Below, one piece after another: positions 26,695-37,275 of a stretch of DNA of 64,000 nt (its first letter is position 1; every line of letters begins with the position of its first letter). The notes beneath the pieces are model-generated. The model made no database searches, was not told where the DNA came from, and saw only the letters and a list, made by a program, of their open reading frames with translations. Where the stretch lies: NCBI RefSeq assembly GCF_020911725.1, contig NZ_CP076620.1, positions 1,554,501 to 1,618,500 on the forward strand, in the 5' to 3' direction. Position numbers and translations under genes: made by a program. This DNA comes from Clostridium cadaveris. GTDB taxonomy: Bacteria; Bacillota; Clostridia; Clostridiales; Clostridiaceae.

Positions 26695-27642
26695 ATGGGA
26701 AAGATAGCATTTGTATTTCCAGGTCAAGGTGCTCAAATCCCGTTTATGGGAAAAGATTTTTATGAGAATTATGATGTATGCAGAAAGATTTTCCATGAAG
26801 CTGAGAAAGGATTAGGTATAGATCTTAAAAATCTAATATTTAGCGAAGATATAAGATTAAATGATACCAGATATACTCAACCTGCTATGGTTTTAGTTTC
26901 TATAATGATGATTGAAGCTATAAAAAGCCATGGGATAGTTCCAGATATTACTTGCGGGCTTAGTTTAGGTGAGTATTCAGCTTTAAATGCCAGTGGATAT
27001 TTAGACTTTATGGATATTATGAAACTTATAAAACTTAGAGGGGATCTTATGAGCAGTTGTGGTGAAAAATATAAAGGTTATATGGCTGCACTTATAGGAC
27101 TTAAAGATGAGAAATTACAAGAGCTTATAGAAGAAGGAAAAAAACATGGAATTATATCTGTAGCAAATTATAATTGTCCAGGGCAAATAGTTGTTACTGG
27201 AGAAGAGGAAGCTGTTCAGTGGGCAGTGGATAATATAAGGACTTATAAAGGAATAAAGGGAATAAAGCTTAATGTAAGTGGAGCCTTTCATAGTATACTT
27301 ATGGAAGATGCATCAACAGGACTTAATAAAGAATTTCATAATCTTTCAATGAAGGATAGCCTTATTCCAATGGCGCTTAATTTTGATGGCACCATATCAA
27401 ATGATAAGGAATATATAAGAAATGCTCTTGTAGAAGGAATAAAATCTCCTGTGCATTTTCAGCAGTGTGTAGAAGCTATGAAAAAGTTTGGAGTAACTAC
27501 ATTTATAGAGATAGGACCAGGAAAGACTTTAACGAGTTTTATAAAGAAGATAGATAGAGGTTTAAATACTTTTAACATAGATAGTGTAAAAGCTTTGGAA
27601 GAATTGATTGAAAATTTAAAAGATACGAAGGAGGAACTGTAG
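26695..27642 (+). CDS. fabD: Malonyl-CoA:ACP transacylase
   Basis: A 315-aa acyltransferase that loads malonyl groups onto ACP. PGQGAQ lies at the N-terminus, the catalytic serine is Ser90 in GLSLGEY, and the partner His is in VSGAFHS. The start was set at ATG 26695, two bases after the fabK stop, with GAAAGGA upstream; a longer reading frame begins inside fabK without support. Its last base overlaps the GTG of fabG. Confidence 0.95.
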   Translation: MGKIAFVFPGQGAQIPFMGKDFYENYDVCRKIFHEAEKGLGIDLKNLIFSEDIRLNDTRYTQPAMVLVSIMMIEAIKSHGIVPDITCGLSLGEYSALNASGYLDFMDIMKLIKLRGDLMSSCGEKYKGYMAALIGLKDEKLQELIEEGKKHGIISVANYNCPGQIVVTGEEEAVQWAVDNIRTYKGIKGIKLNVSGAFHSILMEDASTGLNKEFHNLSMKDSLIPMALNFDGTISNDKEYIRNALVEGIKSPVHFQQCVEAMKKFGVTTFIEIGPGKTLTSFIKKIDRGLNTFNIDSVKALEELIENLKDTKEEL

Positions 27643-28379
27643 TGAAAGATAAATGTGCTGTTGTAACTGGAGGAAATAGAGGAATAGGAAGAGCCATTGC
27701 AATTAAACTTGCTAAAGAAGGTGCGAGGTTAATAATAAATTATAGAAGTGACGAAGAAGGAGCCTTGGAAACTTTAAGAATGATTGAAGAACTTGGCGGG
27801 AAAGCACATATATTTAAAGCTGATGTAAGTAAATTTAATGAAGCTTTGGAGCTTATAAATTATTCAAAAGAAAAATTCAATGGTGTAGATATACTTGTAA
27901 ATAATGCGGGCATAACTAAGGATGGACTGATTCTTAGAATGAAAGAGGAGGACTTTGACAAAGTTATTGAAGTTAATTTAAAAGGAACTTTCAACTGTAT
28001 AAAGCACGCTGTGCCTGTAATGCTAAAAAAGAAGGAAGGTATTATATTAAACATCTCTTCTGTATCAGGAGTTATGGGGAATGTTGGACAGTGTAATTAC
28101 TCTGCTTCTAAAGCTGGAATAATAGGGCTTACGAAATCTTTAGCTAAAGAACTTGGAGGCAAAAATATAAGAATAAATGCTATAGCTCCAGGTTTTATAA
28201 ATACAGATATGACAAAAGTTTTATCAGATGAAGTTAAAGAAAGCATAAGAAAAGCTACTGCTTTAAAGAAGTTTGGTGAGCCAGAAGATATCGCAGAAAC
28301 AGCAGCCTTTTTATGTTCAAAAAGAAGTGGATATATAACAGGTCAAGTTATATCAGTAGATGGTGGAATGGCTATTTAA
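27642..28379 (+). CDS. fabG: 3-oxoacyl-ACP reductase
   Basis: A 245-aa short-chain dehydrogenase that reduces beta-ketoacyl-ACP with NADPH. The cofactor motif TGGNRGIGRAIA is at the N-terminus. The catalytic residues are Ser140, Tyr153 and Lys157 (YSASKAG), with NNAG at 87-90. The GTG start overlaps the fabD stop by one base and has AAGGAGG seven bases upstream. The position between fabD and fabF supports the fatty-acid role over other dehydrogenase functions. Confidence 0.95.
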   Translation: MKDKCAVVTGGNRGIGRAIAIKLAKEGARLIINYRSDEEGALETLRMIEELGGKAHIFKADVSKFNEALELINYSKEKFNGVDILVNNAGITKDGLILRMKEEDFDKVIEVNLKGTFNCIKHAVPVMLKKKEGIILNISSVSGVMGNVGQCNYSASKAGIIGLTKSLAKELGGKNIRINAIAPGFINTDMTKVLSDEVKESIRKATALKKFGEPEDIAETAAFLCSKRSGYITGQVISVDGGMAI

Positions 28380-28398
28380 AATAATTTTATAAAGTAAT

Positions 28399-28411
28399 TT
28401 TGATTAACAAC
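28399..28411. promoter_or_regulatory. Possible weak internal FabT-like site before fabF
   Basis: TTTGATTAACAAC differs at two positions from the operator at the fabT promoter and lies in the 55-bp gap before fabF. No clear promoter accompanies it, so it may be chance. Confidence 0.25.
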
Positions 28412-28434
28412 ACGTTATGTTATGGAGGATAGTT

Positions 28435-29670
28435 ATGAGAAGAGTAGTTGTAACTTCAATGGGAGCAATAACACCTATTGGAAATAATGTAGAAGAATTT
28501 TGGGATGGATTAAAAAGTGGAGTAAATGGAATAGATTTATTAAAATCATTTGATACAGAAGGTTTCAGTGTGAAGATGGCAGCAGAAGTTAAAGATTTTT
28601 TGCCAGAAAATTATATGGATAAAAGAGAAGCAAAAAGAATGGATAGATTTTGTCAGCTTGCTTTAGCAGCAAGTAATGAGACCATGAATAAATCTGGTAT
28701 AAATTTAGATGAAATAGATAAAGAGCGATTTGGAGTTATTATAGGATCAGGAATAGGAGGACTTCATACTTTTGAGAAGGAGTATAACAACTTAAAGGAT
28801 AAAGGACCAAGAAGGGTGTCTCCACTTCTGATACCTATGATGATTGGAAATATGGCAGCAGGAAATGTAGCTATAAAATATGGAGCAAAAGCATCATGTA
28901 TATCTATATCAACAGCTTGTGCTACTGGAACTCATGCAATAGGAGAAGCTTTTAGAAGTATAAAGTATGGTCATATGGATTTGGCTTTAGCTGGAGGAAC
29001 GGAAGGTTCTATCACTCCTTTAGCAGTGGCAGGATTTCAGGCTCTTACAGCACTTAGTACATCAGAAGATAAAAACAAAGCATCCATACCTTTTCATAAA
29101 GACAGAGGAGGATTTGTCATGGGAGAAGGTGCAGGAATTCTTCTTTTAGAGGAACTTGAACATGCAAGACAAAGAGGAGCAAAGATTTATGGCGAAGTAA
29201 TAGGATATGGAACAACTTGTGATGCATACCATATGACTTCACCAGCACCAGATGGAGAAGGTGCAAGGAGAGCTATGGCACTAGCTATAAAAGAAGGAGA
29301 AGTCTCATTGTATGATGTTTCATACATCAATGCCCATGGAACTGGAACTTTATATAATGATAAGTTTGAAACTGAAGCAATAAAAGGCTTATTTAAAGAA
29401 AGAGCTTATGAAATTCCAGTGAGCTCTACAAAATCTATGACAGGACATCTTTTAGGGGCAGCGGGTGCCGTAGAAGCTATAGCATGCATCAAGGCTATGG
29501 AAGAAAGCTTTATACCGCCTACAATAAATTTGACAGAGACTAGTGAAGACTGTGACCTTGATTATGTGCCAAATGTAGGAAGAAATAAAGAAGTTAGATA
29601 TGCTATGTCCAATTCCTTAGGATTTGGTGGACATAACGGAACCCTTTTATTTAAGAAATGGGAGGAATAG
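28435..29670 (+). CDS. fabF: Beta-ketoacyl-ACP synthase II
   Basis: A 411-aa elongation condensing enzyme. The active site is Cys162 in STACATGTHAIG, with His in NAHGTGT and His in TGHLLGAAGAVE; the ending NSLGFGGHNGTLLF is typical. ATG 28435 follows GGAGG by six bases; a longer frame from 28417 would start upstream of that ribosome binding site. It extends medium and long acyl chains and also governs temperature-dependent chain composition in many bacteria. Confidence 0.95.
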   Translation: MRRVVVTSMGAITPIGNNVEEFWDGLKSGVNGIDLLKSFDTEGFSVKMAAEVKDFLPENYMDKREAKRMDRFCQLALAASNETMNKSGINLDEIDKERFGVIIGSGIGGLHTFEKEYNNLKDKGPRRVSPLLIPMMIGNMAAGNVAIKYGAKASCISISTACATGTHAIGEAFRSIKYGHMDLALAGGTEGSITPLAVAGFQALTALSTSEDKNKASIPFHKDRGGFVMGEGAGILLLEELEHARQRGAKIYGEVIGYGTTCDAYHMTSPAPDGEGARRAMALAIKEGEVSLYDVSYINAHGTGTLYNDKFETEAIKGLFKERAYEIPVSSTKSMTGHLLGAAGAVEAIACIKAMEESFIPPTINLTETSEDCDLDYVPNVGRNKEVRYAMSNSLGFGGHNGTLLFKKWEE

Positions 29671-29672
29671 TT

Positions 29673-30179
29673 ATGGATATAATGGATTTAAAAGAACTTA
29701 TAGAAGTGTTAGATAAATCTTCAGTATCATTTTTAGAATTTAAGACAGATGAATACTATGTGAAGCTTGATAAATCCTTGTGCAGAGAAAAAGAAGATAA
29801 TTTTAAGAATGATATTTTATCTTCAGAAACTGAAAGTAGCATAAAACCTATAAATCAAAAGGCTGGTAGTAATAATGAAAAGCAGGAAAATATAGAAGTT
29901 TCACAATCTAAATCAGAAACAGTAAATGAAGAAGGCACTTTTATAATAAAGTCTCCTATGGTAGGAAGCTTTTACAAAGCTCCATCTCCTGAGGATGAGC
30001 CCTATGCTGTATTAGGAAGTAAAGTAAAAAAAGGAGATGTAGTCTGTATAATAGAGGCTATGAAGCTTATGAACGAGATAGAATGTGAAGAGGATGGAGA
30101 GGTAATAGAGATTCTCTGCAAAGATGGTGATTTAGTTGAATACGGTCAGCCATTATTTAAGATAAGGAAGGTGAAATAG
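29673..30179 (+). CDS. accB: Biotin carboxyl carrier protein of acetyl-CoA carboxylase
   Basis: A 168-aa protein. The N-terminal 40 residues form the AccC-interacting part, residues about 45-88 are a Ser/Glu/Lys-rich flexible linker, and residues 90-168 are the biotinyl domain. Biotin attaches to Lys131 in [11 protein letters not shown] 29673 lies two bases after the fabF stop with GGAGG inside the fabF end, giving translational coupling. It carries CO2 from AccC to AccDA in making malonyl-CoA. Confidence 0.94.
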   Translation: MDIMDLKELIEVLDKSSVSFLEFKTDEYYVKLDKSLCREKEDNFKNDILSSETESSIKPINQKAGSNNEKQENIEVSQSKSETVNEEGTFIIKSPMVGSFYKAPSPEDEPYAVLGSKVKKGDVVCIIEAMKLMNEIECEEDGEVIEILCKDGDLVEYGQPLFKIRKVK

Positions 30180-30180
30180 A

Positions 30181-30612
30181 ATGGATATAAATGAAATAAA
30201 ATCAATAATACCACATAGATATCCTTTTTTATTAGTTGATAGAGTTTATGAGATGGAACCTGGAAAGAGTATAACTGCTATGAAAAATCTTAGTTATAAT
30301 GAAGGGTTCTTTCAAGGACATTTTCCAAATGAGCCTGTTATGCCTGGAGTTTTAATAGTTGAGGCTTTAGCTCAAGCAGGAGCTATATCAATTCTTAGCA
30401 TTGAAGAGAATAAGGGAAAGACAGCTTACTTTGCAGGTATAGAAAAAGTTAGGTTTAGAAGAAAGGTTGTTCCAGGAGACACTCTTATACTAAAAGTTGA
30501 AATTACAAAAATGAGAGGATCCATTGGAATAGGAGAAGGAAAGGCATTTGTAGGTGATGAACTTGCTTGTGAAGGTCAATTAATTTTTGCCATAAATAAA
30601 GATGGGAGATAG
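30181..30612 (+). CDS. fabZ: 3-hydroxyacyl-ACP dehydratase
   Basis: A 143-aa hot-dog-fold dehydratase. His47 in [11 protein letters not shown] and Glu61 in IVEALAQ are the catalytic pair. It starts one base after the accB stop. FabZ removes water from 3-hydroxyacyl-ACP before FabK reduction. No fabA or fabM is in the cluster, so the route to unsaturated chains is not visible here. Confidence 0.95.
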   Translation: MDINEIKSIIPHRYPFLLVDRVYEMEPGKSITAMKNLSYNEGFFQGHFPNEPVMPGVLIVEALAQAGAISILSIEENKGKTAYFAGIEKVRFRRKVVPGDTLILKVEITKMRGSIGIGEGKAFVGDELACEGQLIFAINKDGR

Positions 30613-30615
30613 ATT

Positions 30616-31968
30616 ATGTTTAGTAAGATACTAATTGCAAATAGAGGCGAAATCGCTGTAAGAGTGATAAGAGCCTGTAGAGAGATGGGAATTCAAACTG
30701 TTGCTGTATACTCTGAAATAGATAGAGAATCTCTTCACGCTAACCTAGCCGATGAAGCAATATGTATAGGGCCAAATAGTGCTAAAGATAGTTATTTAAA
30801 CATCGAAAACATAATAAGTGCCACCATACTTACAGGTGCAGAAGCTATACATCCAGGTTTTGGTTTTTTATCTGAAAACCCAAAGTTTGCAGCTATATGT
30901 GAAAGCTGCAATATAAAGCTTATAGGTCCTTCTAAGGAAGCTATGAGCCTTATGGGAGATAAAGCAAAGGCAAGAGAGGTTATGAAAGATTCAGGTATTC
31001 CAGTTACTCCTGGTTATGAAGGTATCATAGAAGATAAGGGTAAGCTTTATGAAATCGGAGAGAGCATTGGATATCCACTTATGATAAAAGCTGTTTCTGG
31101 TGGAGGCGGAAAAGGTATAAGAATTGTAAATTCGAAAGAAGAGCTTTTAAAAAGTTTTAACGTAGCAAAAGCCGAAGCAAAAGCATCATTTAATGATGAT
31201 AGAGTTTACTTAGAAAAGTATATACAAAAACCTCATCACATAGAATTTCAAATACTAGCAGACAGCAAAGGGAATGTTGTGCACTTAGGAGAAAGAGATT
31301 GTTCCATGCAGAGAAGAAATCAAAAAGTTTTAGAAGAAGCGCCTTCAAGTTTTATTGATGATTCTCTCAGAAAGAAAATGGGAGAAATTGCAGTAAAAGC
31401 AGCAAAGGCTGTTAATTATGAAGGAGCAGGGACAATAGAATTTTTAGTTGACAAAGACAAGAATTTTTACTTTATGGAGATGAATACCAGAATACAAGTT
31501 GAGCATCCAATAACTGAAATGATAACAGACATAGATATAGTAAAAGAACAAATAAAAATAAGTTATGGTGAAGCTTTAAATATGCGTCAAGAAGATATTA
31601 AAATAAAAGGCCACGCTATAGAATGCAGAATAAATGCGGAAGATCCATATAAGAACTTTATGCCATGTGCTGGAACAATAGAGAATATGATTCTTCCAGG
31701 AGGTTTTGGTGTGAGAATTGACACAGGAGTCTATAGTGGATATAAGATTCCACCCTTTTATGACTCAATGATATGTAAGGTCATAGTCCATGACAAAAAT
31801 AGGATTGATGCTATAAACAAAATGAAAAGATCTCTCTTTGAAATGGTCATAGAGGGAGTTGAAACTAATATAAATTTTCATTTTGACATATTAAATCATG
31901 AGGATTTTGAACATGGAAATTATGACACTTCATTTTTAGAAAATAAGTTGGTGAAGAATAATGCTTAA
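30616..31968 (+). CDS. accC: Biotin carboxylase subunit of acetyl-CoA carboxylase
   Basis: A 450-aa ATP-grasp enzyme that carboxylates biotin on AccB using ATP and bicarbonate. The N-terminal [17 protein letters not shown], the nucleotide loop [39 protein letters not shown] and the biotin carboxylase C-terminal domain ([13 protein letters not shown]) are all present. Its end overlaps the accD start by eight bases. Confidence 0.96.
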   Translation: MFSKILIANRGEIAVRVIRACREMGIQTVAVYSEIDRESLHANLADEAICIGPNSAKDSYLNIENIISATILTGAEAIHPGFGFLSENPKFAAICESCNIKLIGPSKEAMSLMGDKAKAREVMKDSGIPVTPGYEGIIEDKGKLYEIGESIGYPLMIKAVSGGGGKGIRIVNSKEELLKSFNVAKAEAKASFNDDRVYLEKYIQKPHHIEFQILADSKGNVVHLGERDCSMQRRNQKVLEEAPSSFIDDSLRKKMGEIAVKAAKAVNYEGAGTIEFLVDKDKNFYFMEMNTRIQVEHPITEMITDIDIVKEQIKISYGEALNMRQEDIKIKGHAIECRINAEDPYKNFMPCAGTIENMILPGGFGVRIDTGVYSGYKIPPFYDSMICKVIVHDKNRIDAINKMKRSLFEMVIEGVETNINFHFDILNHEDFEHGNYDTSFLENKLVKNNA

Positions 31969-32845
31969 AAATATATTTAGAAAAAATAATTATATAGTTG
32001 TAAGCTCAAAACCTTTAGATAGTTATCACGAAGAAAAAACAGAAGTGAAACCATCCATACCAGACGGTATGTGGACTAAGTGCCCTCACTGCTTTAAAAT
32101 ACTTTACAAAGAGGATATAGAAAAAGATGGGAAGATATGTAGCTACTGCGGATACAACTTTAGGTTAAATCCAAGAGAAAGACTTGCAATGATACTTGAT
32201 GAAGGCAGCTTTAAAGAATTCTATACAGATATTCTTGGAGGTAATCCTTTAAATTTTCCAAGTTATGACGAAAAAAAGAAAAGTCTAAGAGAAAAGCTCA
32301 ATGAAGATGAGGCTGTTGTGTGTGGAGAAGGGCGCATAAATGGAAATAAAGTATTTATAGGAGTTATGAATAGTGAGTTTTTAATGGGAAGTATGGGAAC
32401 TGTGGTTGGAGAAAAACTTACAAAGCTTATAGAAGAGGCAACAGTTTACAAAACGCCTCTTATAATATTTACGGCCTCTGGAGGAGCAAGAATGCAGGAA
32501 GGAATACTTTCTCTAATGCAAATGGCAAAAGTAAGCGGAGCCCTTAGTAGATTTCATGATGCAGGAGGACTTTATATAACAGTTCTTACAGACCCTACCA
32601 CTGGCGGAGTAACAGCTTCCTTTGCAATGCTTGGCGATATAATAATAAGTGAGCCTAGAGCACTAATAGGATTTGCAGGAAGAAGAGTTATTGAAAAAAC
32701 TATTGGCGAAAAGCTTCCTGATGATTTTCAAAGTGCTGAATTTTTACTGGAAAATGGATTTGTAGATATGATATGTAAAAGAGCGGAATTAAAGAGCACA
32801 TTATCAAAGATTTTGATGCTTCATGGAGGTGTTAGAAATGACTAG
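31961..32845 (+). CDS. accD: Acetyl-CoA carboxylase carboxyltransferase subunit beta
   Basis: A 294-aa subunit transferring CO2 from carboxybiotin to acetyl-CoA. A four-Cys zinc ribbon (CPHC at about 41-44 and CSYC at 60-63) precedes the crotonase-like carboxyltransferase domain with [18 protein letters not shown] and [16 protein letters not shown]. It overlaps accC at its start and accA at its end by eight bases each, so the subunits are made together. Confidence 0.95.
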   Translation: MLKNIFRKNNYIVVSSKPLDSYHEEKTEVKPSIPDGMWTKCPHCFKILYKEDIEKDGKICSYCGYNFRLNPRERLAMILDEGSFKEFYTDILGGNPLNFPSYDEKKKSLREKLNEDEAVVCGEGRINGNKVFIGVMNSEFLMGSMGTVVGEKLTKLIEEATVYKTPLIIFTASGGARMQEGILSLMQMAKVSGALSRFHDAGGLYITVLTDPTTGGVTASFAMLGDIIISEPRALIGFAGRRVIEKTIGEKLPDDFQSAEFLLENGFVDMICKRAELKSTLSKILMLHGGVRND

Positions 32846-33626
32846 AGCTTGGAATAGAGTTCTTATGGCTAGGCATAAAGACAGACCTAAAGCTGGAGAT
32901 TATATAGAGAATGTATTTGAAGATTTTTTAGAATTTCATGGAGATAGAGTAAGTGGAGATGATAAGGCTATAATAGGAGGAATTGCTCTTTTAGATGGTA
33001 TACCAGTTACTGTCATTGGTGAAGCCAAAGGTCGTGATACAAAAGAAAATATGGAAAGAAATTTTGGAATGCCTCATCCATCAGGATATAGAAAAGCTTT
33101 AAGACTTATGAAAAGCGCTGAAAAGTTTAAAAGACCTATAATATGCTTTATCGATACACCAGGTGCTTTCTGTGGAATGGAAGCAGAAAAGAGAGGACAG
33201 GGAGAGGCTATAGCACAAAATTTATTTCAAATGATGTCGCTAAAAGTTCCTATAATCTCACTGGTAATAGGAGAAGGAGGAAGTGGAGGGGCTCTAGCTC
33301 TTGGAGTAAGCGACAGGATTTTAATGCTTGAGAACTCAATTTACTCAATATTATCACCAGAAGGGTTTTCATCTATATTGTGGAAAGATTCAAAAAGAGC
33401 GGCTGAAGCAGCTGAAGTTATGAAACTTACAGCTTTAGATTTAAAACAAATAGGAATTATTGATGATATAATAAATGAAGCTAATAATGGCACTAATATA
33501 AATAATGAAATAACAATAAAAAATGTGAAAGAAGCACTGATAAAAGAACTTGCAGATGTGATGAAAATGGACACTGAAGTCATGTTAAATAAGAGATATG
33601 AAAAGTTTAGAAAAATTGGAGTATAA
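32838..33626 (+). CDS. accA: Acetyl-CoA carboxylase carboxyltransferase subunit alpha
   Basis: A 262-aa subunit pairing with AccD in an alpha2-beta2 carboxyltransferase. [45 protein letters not shown] and [15 protein letters not shown] are the expected motifs. ATG 32838 sits ten bases after GGAGGTG and overlaps accD; a longer frame from 32823 would begin on that ribosome binding site. It is shorter at both ends than E. coli AccA, as in many Firmicutes. It is the last gene before a terminator. Confidence 0.95.
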   Translation: MTRAWNRVLMARHKDRPKAGDYIENVFEDFLEFHGDRVSGDDKAIIGGIALLDGIPVTVIGEAKGRDTKENMERNFGMPHPSGYRKALRLMKSAEKFKRPIICFIDTPGAFCGMEAEKRGQGEAIAQNLFQMMSLKVPIISLVIGEGGSGGALALGVSDRILMLENSIYSILSPEGFSSILWKDSKRAAEAAEVMKLTALDLKQIGIIDDIINEANNGTNINNEITIKNVKEALIKELADVMKMDTEVMLNKRYEKFRKIGV

Positions 33627-33644
33627 AGTGAATAAGAAATTTCT

Positions 33645-33682
33645 ATAAAACTACTGATAAAATTCGGTAGTTTTATTTTTAT
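33645..33682 (+). terminator. Terminator of the fab/acc cluster
   Basis: ATAAAACTACTGA (33645-33657) pairs with TCGGTAGTTTTAT (33664-33676) with one wobble and a short loop, followed by TTTTTAT. Confidence 0.8.
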
Positions 33683-33742
33683 ATCTATGAAAAAGAGATA
33701 TAATATAAACTGTAAGTTTAAAATCAAGAAAGGATGAAATAT

Positions 33743-34993
33743 ATGAGAGAACCGTTAGCTCATTATCTCAGACCTGATACTTTAGAAGATGTAATAGGGC
33801 AGCAGCATATATTAGGAAATGGAGGATTATTAAACAGGGTATCAAAATCTAAAAATGTACCAAACATGATATTTTATGGACCTCCAGGTGTAGGAAAGAC
33901 TACTGTTGCAAATATAATAGCAAAAAATGCTGGTAAAAGGCTTTATAAGTTAAATGCAACTACAGATAGTTTAAAAGATATAAAGGATATAATAGGAGAT
34001 CTTGATACATTTTTAGGCTATGATGGGGTAGTGGTTTACATAGATGAGATACATCACTTTCCAAAAAGAACTCAGCAAGTGCTTTTAGAGTTTATGGAAA
34101 ATGGACAGATAACCCTTATAGGAAGTACCACGGAAAATCCTTATTTTTATGTGTTTAAAGCTATATTAAGTAGGGCACTTGTAGTTGAATTCAAGCCACT
34201 TTCTAATGAAGAAATAGAAACTGGATTAAAGAGAGCTGTAGAAAGGCTGAATAATATAGAAAAGAAATCTATAGGATTTGAAGATGATGTATTTAGAGTT
34301 CTTAGAGAATATTGTAATGGAGACTTAAGAAGAGGTCTTAATCTTTTAGAAGTACTAATAGATACTAGGAGTAAAGACATAATAACATTAGAAGATTTAG
34401 AGGGTGTAAAAGGAGAAAAAATATTAAATTTTGATAGGGATGGAGACAGTCATTATGATTTGTTAAGTGCTCTTCAAAAATCCATAAGAGGAAGCGACCC
34501 TGATGCAGCAATAGTTTATTTAGCTATGCTCATAAAAGGTGGGGATTTAATATCAATCTGTAGAAGACTTCTTGTAATATCATCAGAAGATATCGGTCTT
34601 GCATATCCTCAAGCTGTAACTATAGTAAAAAGTTGTGTAGATTCTGCTATGCAGCTAGGTTTTCCAGAAGCAAGAATTCCACTTGCAGAGGCTGCTATTC
34701 TACTAGCAACATCACCTAAATCTAATAGTTCCTGCGTGGCTATAGATAAAGCTATGGCAGATTTAGATAGTTTAAACATAGGAGATATACCAAAATATTT
34801 AAAAGATGGACATTATTCAGGAGCAAAATCATTAGGAAGAATGCAAGGATACAAATACCCTCATAACTATAAAAATCATTATGTAAAACAGGAATATATG
34901 CCTGAAGGGCTTGATGGTAGGAGCTATTATGAATTTGGAGAAAACAAGCTAGAGAGTGCATCAAAGGAGTACTGGAAAAAAGTAAAAGAATAA
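33743..34993 (+). CDS. rarA: Replication-associated recombination protein A (RarA/MgsA AAA ATPase)
   Basis: A 416-aa clamp-loader-like AAA+ ATPase acting at stalled replication forks. REPLAHYLRPDTLEDVIGQQHILG precedes Walker A GPPGVGKTT; Walker B is VVYIDEIHHF, and sensor motifs GSTTENPYF and LSRALVVEFKPL follow. The C-terminal half has the tetramerisation domain with GGDLISICRRLLVISSEDIGLAYP. ATG 33743 was chosen, eight bases after AGAAAGGA, over an ATG three codons upstream that overlaps the ribosome binding site. Confidence 0.94.
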   Translation: MREPLAHYLRPDTLEDVIGQQHILGNGGLLNRVSKSKNVPNMIFYGPPGVGKTTVANIIAKNAGKRLYKLNATTDSLKDIKDIIGDLDTFLGYDGVVVYIDEIHHFPKRTQQVLLEFMENGQITLIGSTTENPYFYVFKAILSRALVVEFKPLSNEEIETGLKRAVERLNNIEKKSIGFEDDVFRVLREYCNGDLRRGLNLLEVLIDTRSKDIITLEDLEGVKGEKILNFDRDGDSHYDLLSALQKSIRGSDPDAAIVYLAMLIKGGDLISICRRLLVISSEDIGLAYPQAVTIVKSCVDSAMQLGFPEARIPLAEAAILLATSPKSNSSCVAIDKAMADLDSLNIGDIPKYLKDGHYSGAKSLGRMQGYKYPHNYKNHYVKQEYMPEGLDGRSYYEFGENKLESASKEYWKKVKE

Positions 34994-35004
34994 AAAAAGT
35001 ATTG

Positions 35005-35033
35005 TTGACAAAGTTACTCTGATTTGATAAAAT
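35005..35033 (+). promoter_or_regulatory. Sigma-A promoter of the isc operon
   Basis: TTGACA (35005-35010), a 17-bp spacer and TAAAAT (35028-35033), 46 bp before the iscR GTG. An IscR-type repressor could bind here, but no convincing palindrome was identified. Confidence 0.7.
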
Positions 35034-35079
35034 AATTTTGAAATCATAGTAAAACACTCAACTTTAAGGAGTGATAAAT

Positions 35080-35529
35080 GTGAAGTTGTCTACTAAAGGA
35101 CGTTATGGTGTAAAAGCCATGGTAGATTTAGCAATAAATTATGGCAAGGAGCCTATTTCAATAAAAGCCATATCCCAAAGACAGAACGTATCTGAATATT
35201 ATTTAGAGCAGTTATTCAGTCCTCTTAGAAAGTCTGGCTTAATAAAAAGTATAAGAGGTGCTCAGGGCGGATATGTACTTAACAGGGATCCTAAGGATAT
35301 AAAAATTTCAGAAATAATGTATGTTCTTGAAGGACCTATTGAGATATCTGACTGTGTTGATGGATCGAGTTGCAATAATATAGATTGCTGCGCTACAAGA
35401 CTTTTATGGGAAAAAATAAAACATAGCATCGACAGTGTCATGGAGTCTGTGACTCTACAAGATATAGTAGATGATTACTATGCTATAAAGGATAAAAATT
35501 TAAAAAGTATAGAAATTACAAAAAAATAG
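35080..35529 (+). CDS. iscR: Rrf2-family Fe-S cluster regulator IscR
   Basis: A 149-aa winged-helix repressor. [16 protein letters not shown] at the N-terminus and the recognition stretch [29 protein letters not shown] mark the Rrf2 family. The Cys cluster [17 protein letters not shown] supplies candidate Fe-S ligands, so it probably senses cluster supply and represses its own operon. GTG 35080 has TAAGGAG eight bases upstream; an earlier in-frame GTG overlaps that site. It is followed ten bases later by iscS. Confidence 0.9.
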   Translation: MKLSTKGRYGVKAMVDLAINYGKEPISIKAISQRQNVSEYYLEQLFSPLRKSGLIKSIRGAQGGYVLNRDPKDIKISEIMYVLEGPIEISDCVDGSSCNNIDCCATRLLWEKIKHSIDSVMESVTLQDIVDDYYAIKDKNLKSIEITKK

Positions 35530-35539
35530 GAGTGAGATT

Positions 35540-36727
35540 ATGGATAAAGTAGTTTATATGGATTATTCAGCTACTACATATACAAAGGATGAGGTACTAA
35601 AGGAAATGCTTCCTTATTTTACACAGCACTTTGGAAACCCTTCTTCTACATACGGACTAGCTAGAGAAACAACAAAGGCAATAGATACTGCAAGAGAAAG
35701 AGTTGCAAAAGCTTTAAACTGTGATAGAAGTGAAGTTTATTTTACAGGCGGCGGTTCAGAAGCAGACAACTGGGCTTTAAAGGGTGTTGCTTTCGCTAAT
35801 GTAAAGAAAGGAAAGCATATAATAACTACAAGAATAGAGCATCATGCTGTATTACATACTTGTGAATACCTTCAAAAGTTAGGATTTGAAATAACATATT
35901 TAGATGTTGACAAAGAAGGATTTATAGATGTAGAGGAACTAAAGAAAGCTATAAGAAAAGATACAATATTAGTTTCAGTTATGTTTGCTAACAATGAAAT
36001 CGGAACTATAGAACCTATAAAGGAAATCGGAAAGGTCTGTAAAGAAAATGGAGTGCTATTCCATACAGATGCTGTTCAAGCAATAGGTCATGTTGAAATA
36101 GATGTAAAGGAAATGAACATAGATTTATTATCTTTAGCAGCTCATAAGTTCTATGGTCCAAAAGGAATAGGTGCACTATATATAAGACGTGGAGTTAGGA
36201 TAGATAATTTAATTCACGGTGGAGCTCAAGAGCGTAATAGAAGAGCAGGTACAGAAAATATAGCAAGCATAGTTGGTCTTGGAAAAGCCATAGAGATGGC
36301 AACTACTGATATAGAAGGAAAAACTAAGAGATTAAATGCTTTAAGAGATAAGCTTATAGATGGACTTCTTGAAAAGGTTCCTTATACAAGATTAAACGGA
36401 CCTCGTTATGAAGGAAGATTAAATAATAATGTAAATATATGTTTCAATTTTATAGAGGGGGAAGGAATACTTCTATGGTTAGATGAAGCTGGAATATGTG
36501 CATCAAGCGGAAGTGCTTGTACATCTGGATCTTTAGATCCATCCCATGTACTTTTATCAATAGGATTACCTCATGAAGTAGCTCATGGTTCATTAAGATT
36601 AACTATAGGCGATGGAACAACAGAAGAAGAAGTGGATTATGCTTTGGAGCAAATACCACCAATAATTGAAAGACTTAGGTCAATGTCACCACTATGGCAT
36701 GACTTTTTAAAGAAGGGAGAGAAATAA
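35540..36727 (+). CDS. iscS: Cysteine desulfurase
   Basis: A 395-aa PLP enzyme that takes sulfur from cysteine for Fe-S cluster and thio-cofactor synthesis. Lys203 in [10 protein letters not shown] binds [13 protein letters not shown] contacts the cofactor, and Cys327 in SSGSACTSG on a mobile loop carries the persulfide. The C-terminal [14 protein letters not shown] supports IscS/NifS over SufS. It lies between iscR and iscU as expected for a clostridial isc operon. Confidence 0.95.
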   Translation: MDKVVYMDYSATTYTKDEVLKEMLPYFTQHFGNPSSTYGLARETTKAIDTARERVAKALNCDRSEVYFTGGGSEADNWALKGVAFANVKKGKHIITTRIEHHAVLHTCEYLQKLGFEITYLDVDKEGFIDVEELKKAIRKDTILVSVMFANNEIGTIEPIKEIGKVCKENGVLFHTDAVQAIGHVEIDVKEMNIDLLSLAAHKFYGPKGIGALYIRRGVRIDNLIHGGAQERNRRAGTENIASIVGLGKAIEMATTDIEGKTKRLNALRDKLIDGLLEKVPYTRLNGPRYEGRLNNNVNICFNFIEGEGILLWLDEAGICASSGSACTSGSLDPSHVLLSIGLPHEVAHGSLRLTIGDGTTEEEVDYALEQIPPIIERLRSMSPLWHDFLKKGEK

Positions 36728-36730
36728 ATT

Positions 36731-37147
36731 ATGATGTATAGTGATAAGGTAATGGATCATTTTAAGAATCCTAGAAACGTAGGAGAAATAGAGAATGCCA
36801 ATGGAATAGGTGAAGTTGGAAATGCAAAGTGCGGAGATATAATGAAAATCTTCTTAAAGGTAGAGGATAACATAGTACAGGATGTTAAGTTTATGACTTA
36901 CGGCTGTGGATCTGCTATAGCTTCATCAAGCATGGCAACAGAATTAATAAAGGGAAAATCTTTAGAAGATGCATGGGAGCTTACAAACAAGGCGGTTGCA
37001 GAAGCTTTAGATGGACTTCCACCAGTAAAGATGCACTGTTCAGTTTTAGCAGAAGAAGCAATTCATAAAGCTATAAATGACTACAGAATAAACCAAGGCT
37101 TAGAGCCATGGGAAGAAAAAAATCCTCATGTACATGATCATCACTAA
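36731..37147 (+). CDS. iscU: Fe-S cluster scaffold protein IscU/NifU-like
   Basis: A 138-aa scaffold on which [2Fe-2S] clusters are built from IscS-delivered sulfur. The three conserved Cys are present in NAKCGDIMK, TYGCGSAIASSS and MHCSVLAEEA. It starts three bases after the iscS stop and has a histidine-rich C-terminal tail (HVHDHH). HscA/HscB and ferredoxin genes are not adjacent, as usual in clostridia. Confidence 0.94.
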   Translation: MMYSDKVMDHFKNPRNVGEIENANGIGEVGNAKCGDIMKIFLKVEDNIVQDVKFMTYGCGSAIASSSMATELIKGKSLEDAWELTNKAVAEALDGLPPVKMHCSVLAEEAIHKAINDYRINQGLEPWEEKNPHVHDHH

Positions 37148-37157
37148 TTAACATAAT

Positions 37158-37203
37158 AAAAAGCTAAGAAGAGAATAAAATCTTTTCTTAGCTTTATTTT
37201 TTT
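37158..37203 (+). terminator. Terminator of the isc operon
   Basis: AAAGCTAAGAA (37160-37170) pairs perfectly with TTCTTAGCTTT (37185-37195), followed by ATTTTTTTT. Confidence 0.88.
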
Positions 37204-37275
37204 ACCCATTATATAGGTATTCTTTTAATATTTTAGGGAAAAATTAAAAGGAGTGTTTAATGAGGGTGGGATATT

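Noticed and set aside
33143-33331. Plus-strand 62-aa frame inside accA
   Set aside because: Out-of-frame shadow within a fully supported carboxyltransferase gene.
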